From assembly GCF_001905545.1 (NCBI RefSeq), contig NZ_LIPD01000003.1, positions 903,147 to 967,146 of the forward strand: a stretch of 64,000 nucleotides of DNA, written 5' to 3'. Below the pieces are notes generated by a model. The model was given only the letters and a program-made list of their open reading frames with translations, was not told the DNA's origin and made no database searches. This document shows, in pieces, positions 8,535-16,783 of this stretch. Numbering within the stretch: position 1 is the first letter of the stretch; every line of letters begins with the position of its first letter. The translations under genes and the position numbers were made by a program. Origin of the DNA: Streptomyces sp. CB02056. Its GTDB lineage: Bacteria; Actinomycetota; Actinomycetes; Streptomycetales; Streptomycetaceae.

Positions 8535-8608
8535 CGATCCCGACGGGACTTGAACCCGCGACCTCCACCTTGACAGGGTGGCGAGCTAACCAACTGCTCC
8601 ACGGGACC
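8535..8608 (-). tRNA. tRNA-Asp (anticodon GTC), second copy
   Basis: It is identical in sequence to the tRNA-Asp at 1241-1314 over all 74 bases, while the flanks differ. It is the middle gene of the Glu-Asp-Phe cluster, 27 bases from tRNA-Phe and 63 bases from tRNA-Glu. Confidence 0.97.
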
Positions 8609-8671
8609 TAGAAGTGGCGAACCACTCAGGGTCTTGCGGTCTTGCGCACTGCACTTTACTACGGTACTGCG

Positions 8672-8744
8672 TGCCCCCAACGGGATTCGAACCCGTGCTA
8701 CCGCCTTGAAAGGGCGGCGTCCTGGGCCACTAGACGATGAGGGC
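8672..8744 (-). tRNA. tRNA-Glu (anticodon TTC)
   Basis: This 73-base cloverleaf on the minus strand has the anticodon stem CCGCC/GGCGG with loop CTTTCAA, acceptor stem GCCCTCA/TGGGGGC and T loop TTCGAAT. It is the first gene of the Glu-Asp-Phe cluster. CCA is not encoded. Confidence 0.97.
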
Positions 8745-8859
8745 TTGTGGCCTGTCCCGCTGTTCCCAGCGTTCGGGGACGTCGAGAAGCATATGGGATG
8801 CGGGGCGGATCGCCAAAACGGGTTTCGGCCGGGTGGGGGGCGGGGCCCGTGGGCGGGGG

Positions 8860-9201
8860 TCAGGACCAGCCCAGCTCGTCCAGTTCGTGGTCGTCGAAGC
8901 CGAAGTGGTGGGCGACCTCGTGGATGACGGTGGTGCGGACCTCCTCGACCACCTGCTCGTGGGTCTCGCAGTGGCGCAGGGTGGGGCCGCGGTAGATCAG
9001 GATGCGGTCGGGCAGGACGCCCGCGTACCACTCGCCGCGCTCGGTGAGCGGGGTCCCCTCGTAGAGGCCGAGCAGCTCGGGGTCGCTCGGGTCGGGCTCG
9101 TCCTCGACGAAGATCGCGACGTTGTCCATCATGGCCGCGAGCTGCGGGGGGATCTGGTCGAGGGCGTCGCCGACCAGCGATTCGAACTCTTCCCGGGTCA
9201 T
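8860..9201 (-). CDS. Zincin-like metallopeptidase family protein
   Basis: The 113-residue protein has a zinc-binding HEVAHHFGFDDHEL motif at its C-terminus. The two histidines and the glutamate form HExxH, with a further His/Asp downstream. The N-terminal half has a conserved MTREEFESLVGDALDQIP opening, and the protein has the size of the small zincin-like family common in actinobacteria. The substrate is unknown. ATG 9201 follows GGTGGAG by a base or two, and the in-frame extension upstream is low-complexity. It is transcribed toward the tRNA cluster and divergent from the fluoride-channel operon. Confidence 0.85.
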   Translation of the reverse strand: MTREEFESLVGDALDQIPPQLAAMMDNVAIFVEDEPDPSDPELLGLYEGTPLTERGEWYAGVLPDRILIYRGPTLRHCETHEQVVEEVRTTVIHEVAHHFGFDDHELDELGWS

Positions 9202-9271
9202 CTCCACCGGATCATTGTCCGGTGCCGGATGACGGTGTGCCAGGTGGCGGGGGCCGGTGTTTGATGGGGCT

Positions 9272-9862
9272 GTGACGACTTCGGAGGGCGCCGTGGACGA
9301 CGCCGCGGACGGCACCGCGCCCGGGGGCACCGCGGCGGACGGCCCGGCCCGGGTGCTGCCGTCGGGCGCGGCGCCGGCCCCCGGCGGACGGCTCGGCCGG
9401 GCCCGGCCGCCGGTGCTGCGCGGGCAGGGGCGGGCGGTGGCGGTGGTCGCGCTGGGCGGGGCGATCGGGGCGGTCGCCCGGTACGCGGCCGGGCTCGGCT
9501 GGCGGACCGGGCCGTCGGCCTTCCCGTGGACGACGCTGCTGGTCAACGTGGTCGGCTGCGCGGTGATCGGGGTGTTCCTGGTGGTGATCACCGAGGGGCG
9601 CCAGGCGCATCCGCTGGTGCGGCCGTTCTTCGGCACCGGGGTGCTGGGCGGGTTCACCACCTTCTCGACGTACGCGGTGGACGTCCGCCGCCTGCTGGAG
9701 GGCGGCCGGCCGGGGCCCGCCGTGGCGTACCTCGGGCTGACGCTGGCGGGCGCGCTGTTCGCGGTGTGGGCGGCGGCCGGACTGACCCGGCGTCTGGTGC
9801 ACCGGGCCGTCCGCCGCGGGGCCGAACGGGGCGCGACGGCGCCCGGTGGGGGCGCGCGGTGA
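9272..9862 (+). CDS. crcB: Fluoride ion channel CrcB/Fluc, first subunit
   Basis: The protein has an unusual Pro/Ala-rich N-terminal tail of about 50 residues, followed by a four-helix Fluc domain. Signature elements are [24 protein letters not shown] and [11 protein letters not shown] (the Phe-box/polar track). Fluc channels export fluoride as antiparallel dimers. Here two crcB genes flank a DUF190 gene, which suggests an obligate heterodimer of oppositely oriented subunits. The end overlaps the next start (GTGA). GTG 9272 is preceded by GGGG; another GTG at 9257 would add 5 residues. Confidence 0.9.
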   Translation: MTTSEGAVDDAADGTAPGGTAADGPARVLPSGAAPAPGGRLGRARPPVLRGQGRAVAVVALGGAIGAVARYAAGLGWRTGPSAFPWTTLLVNVVGCAVIGVFLVVITEGRQAHPLVRPFFGTGVLGGFTTFSTYAVDVRRLLEGGRPGPAVAYLGLTLAGALFAVWAAAGLTRRLVHRAVRRGAERGATAPGGGAR

Positions 9863-10257
9863 GCCGGCTGAGCGGGCCGGCGCTCCGGCTGACCGTGCTG
9901 GTCGGGGAGAACGACCGGTGGCAGCACCGCCCGCTGTACAGCGAGATCGTGCACCGGGCCCGGGCGGCCGGGCTGGCCGGGGCGAGCGTGTTCCGGGGGA
10001 TCGAGGGGTTCGGGGCCTCGTCGCTGGTGCACACCACGCGGCTGCTGTCGCTGAGCGAGGACCTGCCGGTGGCGGTGGTGATCGTGGACGAGGAGGAGCG
10101 GGTGCGGGCGTTCCTGCCTCAGCTGGACGGGATGGTGGCGGAGGGGCTGGTGCTGCTGGACCGCTGCGAGGTCGTGACCTACGCGGGCCGGGGGCCGGCG
10201 GCGGAGCCGGGCCGGGACGCGGGCCGGGATCCGGGCCGGGGGGAGACGGCGGAGTGA
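9859..10257 (+). CDS. DUF190 (PII-like) protein of the fluoride operon
   Basis: The 132-residue protein has a DUF190 domain over residues about 5-110. The family adopts a PII-like ferredoxin fold ([38 protein letters not shown], here read in two parts). The C-terminus is a Gly/Arg/Asp-rich tail with degenerate repeats ([11 protein letters not shown]). Such genes sit beside crcB in many genomes and may be regulatory. It overlaps both neighbours by 4 bases (GTGA each), so all three genes are translationally coupled. Confidence 0.88.
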   Translation: MSRLSGPALRLTVLVGENDRWQHRPLYSEIVHRARAAGLAGASVFRGIEGFGASSLVHTTRLLSLSEDLPVAVVIVDEEERVRAFLPQLDGMVAEGLVLLDRCEVVTYAGRGPAAEPGRDAGRDPGRGETAE

Positions 10258-10628
10258 ACTGGCTGCTGGTGGTGGCGGGCGCGGTGGTCGGCGCGCCGCT
10301 GCGGTACCTGACCGACCGGGCGGTGCAGTCCCGGCACGACTCGGTGTTCCCGTGGGGGACGTTCACGGTGAACGTGGTCGGCTGCCTGGTCCTCGGGCTG
10401 GTGACCGGCGCGGTGGCGGCGGGCGCGGCCTCCTCGCAGGTCCAGCTGCTGCTGGGGACGGGGCTCTGCGGGGCGCTGACCACCTACTCGACCTTCTCGT
10501 ACGAGACCCTGCGGCTGGCCGAGACCGGGGCCGGACGGTACGCGCTGGCCAACGCGGCCGGCAGCGTGGCGGCCGGGCTGGCCGCGGTCTACGCGGGCGC
10601 GGAGCTGGCCTCGGCCCTCTGGGGCTGA
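10254..10628 (+). CDS. crcB: Fluoride ion channel CrcB/Fluc, second subunit
   Basis: The 124-residue four-helix Fluc protein is essentially all domain: [29 protein letters not shown] and [18 protein letters not shown] are the family signatures. It is shorter than the first subunit because it lacks the N-terminal tail. GTG 10254 overlaps the DUF190 stop. Together with the first subunit it probably forms a heterodimeric fluoride exporter. I see no crcB-type fluoride riboswitch in the sequence ahead of the operon. Confidence 0.92.
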   Translation: MNWLLVVAGAVVGAPLRYLTDRAVQSRHDSVFPWGTFTVNVVGCLVLGLVTGAVAAGAASSQVQLLLGTGLCGALTTYSTFSYETLRLAETGAGRYALANAAGSVAAGLAAVYAGAELASALWG

Positions 10629-10785
10629 GCGGGGCGCCGGAAGCCCTCGGGAGGGGCCGGTGCGCCCTCCCGGCCCGGGCGAGCTTGGGCGCTGCCCGTG
10701 TCCCGCCGGGCCGGGCGCGCGTTGGGCACCAAAAGCGGCCGCGCGCGAGTGGGCGGCCCGGGTGGGGCGGTAGAGAGGGACCTCA

Positions 10786-11526
10786 GTGGCTTCGGTACGG
10801 GCGGCACGGACGGTGCGGGCGGTACGGGCGGTGCGGGTGCGGCTGGCCGCGGCGCGTACGGCTCCGGGGCGGGCGGCGGCGCTCCCGCGCTCGCGCGCGG
10901 TACGGGCGGCGGCGCTGCTGACGGTGACCGGGCTCGGGCTGACCGGGTGCATGTCCGTCGGCCCGGCGGCGGAGGAGAAGCACGGCGTGGCGCCGGTCGG
11001 GCAGGCCGGTCCGGCGGCCCGGCCGGGGGCGACGGGCGGGCCCTCGGCCTCGCCGGGGGCCGGGCACCCGGGCGGGGCCTCGGGCCATCCGGAGCGGCCG
11101 GGGGGCCTCCAGGGCGAGGGCGGGGCGAACGGGGCCACCGTGACGGCGCCCGGCGAGGCGGCCCAGGGGGCGAACGGCGCGGTGGCCGGGGTGGTCCCGG
11201 TGCCGGGGTCGGGCGCTCCCGACGGCGGTCCGGGCGGCGGTTCGGCGGGCGGTGCGAACACAAGTCCCGTGCCGCACCCGGGCGGTGGCCCGGGCGGGTC
11301 GGGCGGTACGGCGGGCTCCGGCGGTACCGGCGGGGCGGGCGGCACCGGGGAGGGCCGCTCCGGCGGCGGCTCGGCCGGGACGCCCTCGTCCACCCCGAGC
11401 AGCCACCCGTCCGGCACTCCGGCGCCCGAGCACAGCTCGCCCGCCGCGACCGTCCCGCCGGCCCCGGACCCGTCCTCCGGCAGCTCCGGTTCCTCGGCCC
11501 CGAGCCCGCGGGTGGTCGCGCATTAG
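10786..11526 (+). CDS. Gly/Pro/Ser-rich putative lipoprotein
   Basis: The 246-residue protein begins with an Arg-rich n-region, a hydrophobic stretch (AALLTVTGLGLTGC) and a lipobox LTGC near residue 55, which indicates a lipid-anchored protein. The mature part is almost entirely Gly, Pro, Ser and Ala in low-complexity runs with no folded domain. It may be a surface spacer or a degenerate secreted protein. GTG 10786 has a GAGAGGGA ribosome site 5 bases upstream. The low complexity makes the exact gene model less certain than average. Confidence 0.6.
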   Translation: MASVRAARTVRAVRAVRVRLAAARTAPGRAAALPRSRAVRAAALLTVTGLGLTGCMSVGPAAEEKHGVAPVGQAGPAARPGATGGPSASPGAGHPGGASGHPERPGGLQGEGGANGATVTAPGEAAQGANGAVAGVVPVPGSGAPDGGPGGGSAGGANTSPVPHPGGGPGGSGGTAGSGGTGGAGGTGEGRSGGGSAGTPSSTPSSHPSGTPAPEHSSPAATVPPAPDPSSGSSGSSAPSPRVVAH

Positions 11527-11721
11527 GTGATTGAGCAGGGGGTTTGCCTCTGATCCCCAGGTTCGTCTATGGTGGTAGATCGTTCGTTTGATCCATTTGA
11601 CTGGCGCCCTATTCCCATCTGGCGCCCTTGGCGCGTTCCGGCGATCCGTGGCTGACCGCATAGAGGCGGTTGTGAAACAGAACCCCGGACTTTGGCGCGT
11701 GCCACTTCCGGAAGGTTTTGC
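11527..11721 (+). promoter_or_regulatory. Leader region of the DEAD-box helicase gene
   Basis: This 195-base stretch is less GC-rich than the genes around it. It contains CTATGGTGG (about 11570), which may hold a -10 element, and a direct repeat TGGCGCCCT separated by a few bases near 11601-11629. The untranslated leader may be over 100 bases, as is often seen for helicase genes that respond to cold. A GGAAGG ribosome site precedes ATG 11722. Confidence 0.35.
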
Positions 11722-14013
11722 ATGTCTCTCGTTGACGACGCCCGCTTCGCCATGCCCGCGAACGAGGCCGCCGCCGATGTCACCGACACCAACGACATCA
11801 ACGACACCGCCGCGGACGAGGTGATCGCCGAGGCCGTGGAGACCGTGGAGGCCACCGAGGAGGCGGCCGCCGAGCCCACCATCACCTTCGGCGACCTGGG
11901 CCTGCACGACGACGTCGTGCGTGCCCTCGCCAAGCGCGGTGTGACCACCCCGTTCCCGATCCAGGCCGCGACCATCCCGGACGCCCTGGCCGGCAAGGAC
12001 GTGCTGGGCCGTGGCCGTACCGGCTCCGGCAAGACCCTCAGCTTCGGCCTGCCGCTGCTGACCCGCCTGGCCGACGGCGAGCGCACCAAGCCCAAGCACC
12101 CGCGCGGCCTGATCCTCGTCCCGACCCGTGAGCTGGCCATGCAGGTCGCCGACGCCCTGGAGCCGTTCGGCTCGGTGCTCGGCCTCAAGCTCAAGGTCGT
12201 CTGCGGCGGCACCTCGATGTCGAACCAGATCTACGCGCTGGAGCGCGGCGTCGACATCCTCGTCGCCACCCCCGGCCGTCTGCGCGACCTGCTGAACCGC
12301 GGCAGCGCCAAGCTCGCCGACGTCCGGACCGTCGTGCTCGACGAGGCCGACCAGATGGCCGACATGGGCTTCCTGCCCGAGGTCACCGAGATCCTCGACC
12401 AGGTGCCGGCCGGCGGCCAGCGCCTGCTGTTCTCCGCCACCCTGGAGAACGAGATCGACACCCTGGTCAAGCGCTACCTGAAGAACCCGGTCACCCACGA
12501 GGTCGACCCGTCGGCCGGCGCGGTCACCACCATGACCCACCACATCCTCGTGGTGAAGCCCAAGGACAAGGCGCCGATCACCAACGCGATCGCCGCCCGC
12601 AAGGGCCGCACGATCATCTTCGTCCGCACCCAGATGGGCGCCGACCGCGTCGCCGAGCAGCTGATCGAGGCCGGCGTGAAGGCCGACGCGCTGCACGGCG
12701 GTATGACCCAGGGCGCCCGTACCCGCGTCCTCGGCGACTTCAAGGACGGCTACGTCAACGTCGTCGTCGCCACCGACGTCGCCGCCCGCGGCATCCACGT
12801 CGACGGCATCGACCTGGTCCTGAACGTGGACCCGGCCGGCGACCACAAGGACTACCTGCACCGCTCGGGCCGCACCGCGCGCGCCGGCCGCTCCGGCGCC
12901 GTCGTCACCCTGGTGCTGCCGCACCAGCGCCGCGGCGTCTTCCGCCTGATGGAGGACGCGGGCGTCGACGCCTCGCGCCACATCCTCGACCACGCCTTCG
13001 ACGCCGAGGTCGCCAAGATCACCGGCGCCCGTTCGCTGACCGAGGTCCAGGCCGAGAGCGCCGCCGGCATCGCCGGTGCCGCCGAGCGCGAGCTCGCCGA
13101 CATGACCCGCCAGCTGGAGCGCGCGCAGCGCCGCGCCACCGAGCTGCGCGAGGAGGCAGACCGCCTGGCCGCCCGTGCGGCGCGCGAGCGGGCCGAGCTG
13201 GGCATCGAGGACGAGGAGCCGGCCGCCGAGGCCGAGTCCGGTGAGTCGGCCGAGGCCGCTCCGGCCGCCGAGGCCCCCGCCGCGGCGCAGGCCGAGGACC
13301 GTGCCCCGTCGTACCGCGAGGCGCGCGGCGAGCGTCCGGCCTACGGCCGTGACCGTGACCGTGACGACCGGGGCGGCCGTTCGGGTGGCTTCGGCGGTGG
13401 CCGTGACCGCGATGACCGCGGTGGCCGTTCGGGTGGCTTCGGTGGCGGTCGTGACCGCGATGACCGTGGTGGCCGTTCGGGTGGCTTCGGTGGTGGCGAC
13501 CGCGAGCGCGGTGGCTTCAACCGTGACCGTGGCGGCTTCGGCGGTGGCCGTGACCGTGACGACCGTGGTGGCCGTTCGGGTGGCTTCGGTGGCGGCGACC
13601 GCGAGCGCGGTGGCTTCAACCGTGACCGTGGCGGCTTCGGTGGCGGTCGTGACCGTGACGACCGTGGTGGCCGTTCGGGTGGCTTCGGTGGTGGCGACCG
13701 CGAGCGCGGTGGCTTCAACCGTGACCGTGACGACCGCGGCGGCCGTTCGGGTGGCTTCGGCGGCGGCGACCGTCCGGCCCGCTCCTTCGGCGACCGTCCG
13801 TCCTTCGGCCGGGACCGTGACGAGCGCGGCGGCAGCAGCCGTCCGTTCTCGCGCCGCGACGACCACCGCTCCGGTGGCCGTCCGCAGTCCGACCGCGGTG
13901 GCTTCAACCGTGACCGTGGCGGCTTCGGCGGTGGCCGTGACCGTGACGACCGTGGTGGCCGTTCGGGTGGCTTCGGTGGCGGCGACGACCGCAAGCCGCG
14001 CTGGAAGAACTGA
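11722..14013 (+). CDS. DEAD-box ATP-dependent RNA helicase with RGG-like tail
   Basis: The 763-residue protein has an acidic N-terminal leader (residues 1-55), then a standard DEAD-box core: Q motif near 75-81, Walker A GRTGSGKT at 98-105, DEAD near 214, SAT, and HRSGRTARAGRSG as motif VI. After a helical Ala/Glu/Arg region comes a tail of about 200 residues of repeated DRDDRGGRSGGFGGG units. Such RGG tails bind RNA and can promote phase separation. The core matches the RhlE/DeaD type involved in RNA turnover and cold adaptation. ATG 11722 is chosen over an upstream GTG at 11692 because of its ribosome site. Confidence 0.93.
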   Translation: MSLVDDARFAMPANEAAADVTDTNDINDTAADEVIAEAVETVEATEEAAAEPTITFGDLGLHDDVVRALAKRGVTTPFPIQAATIPDALAGKDVLGRGRTGSGKTLSFGLPLLTRLADGERTKPKHPRGLILVPTRELAMQVADALEPFGSVLGLKLKVVCGGTSMSNQIYALERGVDILVATPGRLRDLLNRGSAKLADVRTVVLDEADQMADMGFLPEVTEILDQVPAGGQRLLFSATLENEIDTLVKRYLKNPVTHEVDPSAGAVTTMTHHILVVKPKDKAPITNAIAARKGRTIIFVRTQMGADRVAEQLIEAGVKADALHGGMTQGARTRVLGDFKDGYVNVVVATDVAARGIHVDGIDLVLNVDPAGDHKDYLHRSGRTARAGRSGAVVTLVLPHQRRGVFRLMEDAGVDASRHILDHAFDAEVAKITGARSLTEVQAESAAGIAGAAERELADMTRQLERAQRRATELREEADRLAARAARERAELGIEDEEPAAEAESGESAEAAPAAEAPAAAQAEDRAPSYREARGERPAYGRDRDRDDRGGRSGGFGGGRDRDDRGGRSGGFGGGRDRDDRGGRSGGFGGGDRERGGFNRDRGGFGGGRDRDDRGGRSGGFGGGDRERGGFNRDRGGFGGGRDRDDRGGRSGGFGGGDRERGGFNRDRDDRGGRSGGFGGGDRPARSFGDRPSFGRDRDERGGSSRPFSRRDDHRSGGRPQSDRGGFNRDRGGFGGGRDRDDRGGRSGGFGGGDDRKPRWKN
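13351..13989 (+). repeat. In-frame tandem repeats encoding the RGG-like helicase tail
   Basis: Units of about 40-80 bases encoding DRDDRGGRSGGFGGG, alternating with GDRERGGFNRDRGGFGGGR, are repeated with high nucleotide identity. Because the repeats are in frame, copy number can change without destroying the gene. Codon choice within repeats is more CGT/GGT-rich than the rest of the gene. Confidence 0.9.
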
Positions 14014-14098
14014 CGCCGCACCGGCGGTGACCGACCGCCGGCCGGGCTGAACGTGCGGCCGGGCCGACCACACGGCCGGGCCGACCGCGTGAAACGCA

Positions 14099-14134
14099 CG
14101 AAGGGCCCGCTCCTCCCCTGGAGCGGGCCCTTCG
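14099..14134 (+). terminator. Intrinsic terminator of the DEAD-box helicase gene
   Basis: Arms 14099-14113 and 14120-14134 are perfectly complementary over 15 bp, and flanking bases (GAAACG/CGTTTC) extend the pairing. The hairpin is followed by GTTTCCCC. It lies 85 bases after the stop. Confidence 0.85.
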
Positions 14135-14236
14135 CGTTTCCCCCACGCGGACACCCCGCCATCCCCCCGGGGTGTTGTTCTGGAAGTGAGAATAACCTGT
14201 GGCGCACGGGCGCGGTAGTCCCGTAGCGTCGCGGCC

Positions 14237-15076
14237 ATGAGCAGCAGACTGCACGACGTGGCACGGGTGAACGAGGAGATCGCCGAGCGCGGGAGCTACC
14301 GGACGGCCGGGGGTGAACTCGTGCGGGTGGGGGAGGAGTTGGCGGCGGCGAAGGCCGGCACGGTGTCGTACGCGCCGGAGCGGCTGGACGCGCTGCTGGC
14401 GGAGGGCGGCCGCGGGCCGGGGCCGGCGGCCGGGCGGATCGAGGTCACGGCCGAGGGGAGCGTCCAGGCCGCCCGCCGGCTGGTCGACGCCGGGGCGGGG
14501 CCGGTCGGGGTGCTGAACTTCGCCTCCGCGCGCAACCCCGGCGGCGGCTACCTGCGCGGCGCCCGCGCCCAGGAGGAAGACCTGTGCCGCAGCGCGCTGC
14601 TGTACAGCTGCCTGCTGGAGGCACCGGACTACTACGAGGCGCACCGGGCCTCCACCGACCTCCGGTACAGCCACCGGGTGATCGTCTCGCCGGCGGTGCC
14701 GGTGATCCGGGACGGGCGCGGCGAGCTGCTGGCGCGGCCGTACCCGGTCTCCTTCCTGACCTCGCCCGCGCCCAACGCCGGTCAGCTGGAACGGCGTTCA
14801 CCCGGTACGGACGTCCGCGGCGTGCTCGCCGAGCGGGCCGTGCGCGTGCTCGCCGCGGCCGCCCGGCACGAGCTGCGCACGCTGGTGCTCGGCGCCTGGG
14901 GCTGCGGGGTGTTCGGCAACGACCCGGCGCAGGTCGCCGAGGCCTTCGAGGGGGCGCTGGCCCGGTACGGGGCGGCCTTCGACCGGGTGGTGTTCGCGGT
15001 CTGGGACCGCGCGCCGGTCTCGGCGAACCGGGCCGCCTTCGAGGCCCGGTTCGGTGCGGAGCGCGCGGTCCGGTGA
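14237..15076 (+). CDS. Bacterial-type poly(ADP-ribose) glycohydrolase (TIGR02452 family)
   Basis: The 279-residue protein carries the PARG signature: a Gly-rich loop GGG at residues 102-104 followed by the catalytic pair E113-E114 in AQEEDL. The phosphate-binding GAWGCGVFGNDP near residue 220 completes a macrodomain. Bacterial PARGs remove ADP-ribose chains from proteins. The N-terminal helical part (VNEEIAERGSYRTAGGELV) is also typical of the family. It is monocistronic, read away from the helicase terminator. Catalytic residues are intact, so activity is expected. Confidence 0.9.
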   Translation: MSSRLHDVARVNEEIAERGSYRTAGGELVRVGEELAAAKAGTVSYAPERLDALLAEGGRGPGPAAGRIEVTAEGSVQAARRLVDAGAGPVGVLNFASARNPGGGYLRGARAQEEDLCRSALLYSCLLEAPDYYEAHRASTDLRYSHRVIVSPAVPVIRDGRGELLARPYPVSFLTSPAPNAGQLERRSPGTDVRGVLAERAVRVLAAAARHELRTLVLGAWGCGVFGNDPAQVAEAFEGALARYGAAFDRVVFAVWDRAPVSANRAAFEARFGAERAVR

Positions 15077-15083
15077 GGGCCGG

Positions 15084-15419
15084 CTAGCGCTTGCGGGCGG
15101 AGAGCGCCGTCGCGGCCGTGGAGGCCGCCGCGACCACGCCGGTCACCGCGAACACGGACGGCCAGGCGCCGATCTTCTTCGCCAGCGGGTGCGAGCCGCC
15201 GAAGGCCGCCACGTACAGGCCGGTCAGCGCCGCCGCGGTGCCCGTGCCCGAGCTCCGGCGCCACTGCGCGGCCGCCCCGGCGCCGGCCACCGCCAGCACC
15301 GCGCCGCCCAGTTCGCGCCGGCCGCTCCAGCGGGCGACGCCGTAACCGCCGACCAGACCGCTCGCCGCGGTCAGCGCGGCGGGCGCGGCGGCCGCGATCA
15401 CGTTCGGGACCTTCGCCAT
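15084..15419 (-). CDS. Small Ala/Gly-rich membrane protein of unknown function
   Basis: The 111-residue protein has two or three hydrophobic helices (about residues 5-28, 35-55 and 80-105) and basic ends (ending SARKR). I recognise no family motif. The gene is convergent with the PARG gene, with only 7 bases between the stops. ATG 15419 gives the compact form; a GTG at 15431 would add four residues. Confidence 0.65.
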   Translation of the reverse strand: MAKVPNVIAAAAPAALTAASGLVGGYGVARWSGRRELGGAVLAVAGAGAAAQWRRSSGTGTAAALTGLYVAAFGGSHPLAKKIGAWPSVFAVTGVVAAASTAATALSARKR

Positions 15420-15524
15420 CGTCGACTCCACTCGTAGGGGGCTGTGTCGGCTTCCGACCCTAACCCGGTGAACGGGCGGGGCCGTCGGGGCCTCCCGGAA
15501 CGGGCTTCGGCGGAGCGCCCCGGG

Positions 15525-16619
15525 CTACCGGAACGCCTCGGCGGGCGTCTGCCCCGGCACCGTGGCGGCCAGCCGGCGGGCGGCCTCCACCGGGTCGAGC
15601 ACCCGCTCCAGCCGCAGGTCGCCCGGAACCTCCTGGATGAACCGCCCGGCCGACCAGCTGCGCTCGTACGGCAGCGGCTCCAGCACCAGGGTGCGCACGC
15701 CGTCCACCACCGGGATATCGCCCGGCGTCCCCTCGTTCCAGATCCAGGAGCCGTCCGGCGCGACCAGGTTGAAGGCACCGGTGGCGATCACCCGGCGGCC
15801 GTCCAGGAACGCCGTCCGGGCCAGCGCCACCACCTCCCGCTCCTGCGGGGTGCCGGGCAGGTGGCCGCCGCCGATCAGCACGTCGGCGAGCAGGGTGTGC
15901 AGCTGGAAGGTGTCGCTCAGGCCGCTCATCCGCAGCAGGTAGCCGGTGCCGGTGGGGCGGTCGAGCACCAGCAGCGGCTCGTCGTCCAGCATCAGCGCCA
16001 GGTGGACCAGGCCCTTGAAGTCGTGCTGCTCGCCCTGGTAGCGGTCGAACAGCTCCAGGAGCACCTCGGTCACGCCCGAGGCGCGGGCCTCGGCCCGGAC
16101 CTCCGCGTGCGCGTACACCGCCCAGGCCGCCTGCTGCCACAGGTGCAGCGTCCACCAGGCGACCACGGCCAGGTGCGCGTGCCACTCGTCCAGGTGCGCC
16201 GGGTCGGCGATCCGCTCGTGCGCCTCGGCCGGATCGTCCTCCTCCGCGCTGGGCAGCGGGCCGCCGCCGGTGGAGACCCAGCGCCGGACCAGCAGCTGCG
16301 CGCCGGTCAGCGCCCCGCGCAGACCGGCCAGCACCGGGCCGGAGCAGGCCACCGGGTCGGCGCCGTGCTCCACGCAGGCGCCCACCACCATGGCCAGGTG
16401 CGCGCGGGGGAAGGGCGGGGCGTCCGGCAGCAGCGCGGCCAGCCGGGGACCGGCCGCCACCCGCTCCGCCGGGTCGGCCGCGCCGAACAGCCCGCCGACC
16501 AGGCCGAGGGCGGGCCCGAACCGCTCGTCGTCCCCGGCCGCGACCACGGCCTCCAGGGCGGCCACGGCTTCGGAGAAGGTGGGCTGTTGACGGTGCGACG
16601 GTATCTGCTCGGTGGACAT
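15525..16619 (-). CDS. Conserved-looking hypothetical protein, 364 residues
   Basis: I do not recognise the family. The protein is soluble, with no signal or membrane segment. It has a helical first half (repeated Ala/Leu helices, WWTLHLWQQAAWAVYAHAEV) and a second half with alternating strands and helices. Codon bias is strong. ATG 16619 is chosen after a weakly coding five-residue extension. It is divergent from the lectin gene across a 12-base tandem repeat. Confidence 0.7.
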   Translation of the reverse strand: MSTEQIPSHRQQPTFSEAVAALEAVVAAGDDERFGPALGLVGGLFGAADPAERVAAGPRLAALLPDAPPFPRAHLAMVVGACVEHGADPVACSGPVLAGLRGALTGAQLLVRRWVSTGGGPLPSAEEDDPAEAHERIADPAHLDEWHAHLAVVAWWTLHLWQQAAWAVYAHAEVRAEARASGVTEVLLELFDRYQGEQHDFKGLVHLALMLDDEPLLVLDRPTGTGYLLRMSGLSDTFQLHTLLADVLIGGGHLPGTPQEREVVALARTAFLDGRRVIATGAFNLVAPDGSWIWNEGTPGDIPVVDGVRTLVLEPLPYERSWSAGRFIQEVPGDLRLERVLDPVEAARRLAATVPGQTPAEAFR

Positions 16620-16690
16620 TCGCCGCAGCATAGGGGGCGGGGCCGGTCCGGCGGAAACTCCTCCGCGCCCCCGGCTCGGAGCCCTCGGCC

Positions 16691-16743
16691 GGCGGCCCGC
16701 ACGGCGGCCCGCACGGCGGCCCGTACGGCGGCCCGTACGGCGG
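16691..16743. repeat. 12-bp tandem repeat, about 4.4 copies
   Basis: Four complete units start at 16691, 16703, 16715 and 16727, followed by a partial fifth. The consensus is GGCGGCCCG(C/T)AC, the first two units having C and the next two T. It lies between two divergent genes, where it could affect promoter spacing. Confidence 0.85.
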
Positions 16744-16783
16744 TGCGGGACGGCCTGTCGGTGCCCGGTGGCAGACTGCGGTC

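Noticed and set aside
9202..9271. A fluoride riboswitch ahead of crcB
   Set aside because: The intergenic space is only about 70 bases and lacks the recognisable core of the crcB motif.
13351..13989. Regular repeats as a CRISPR array
   Set aside because: The repeats are in frame, contiguous and encode the RGG-like tail of the helicase; there are no unique spacers.
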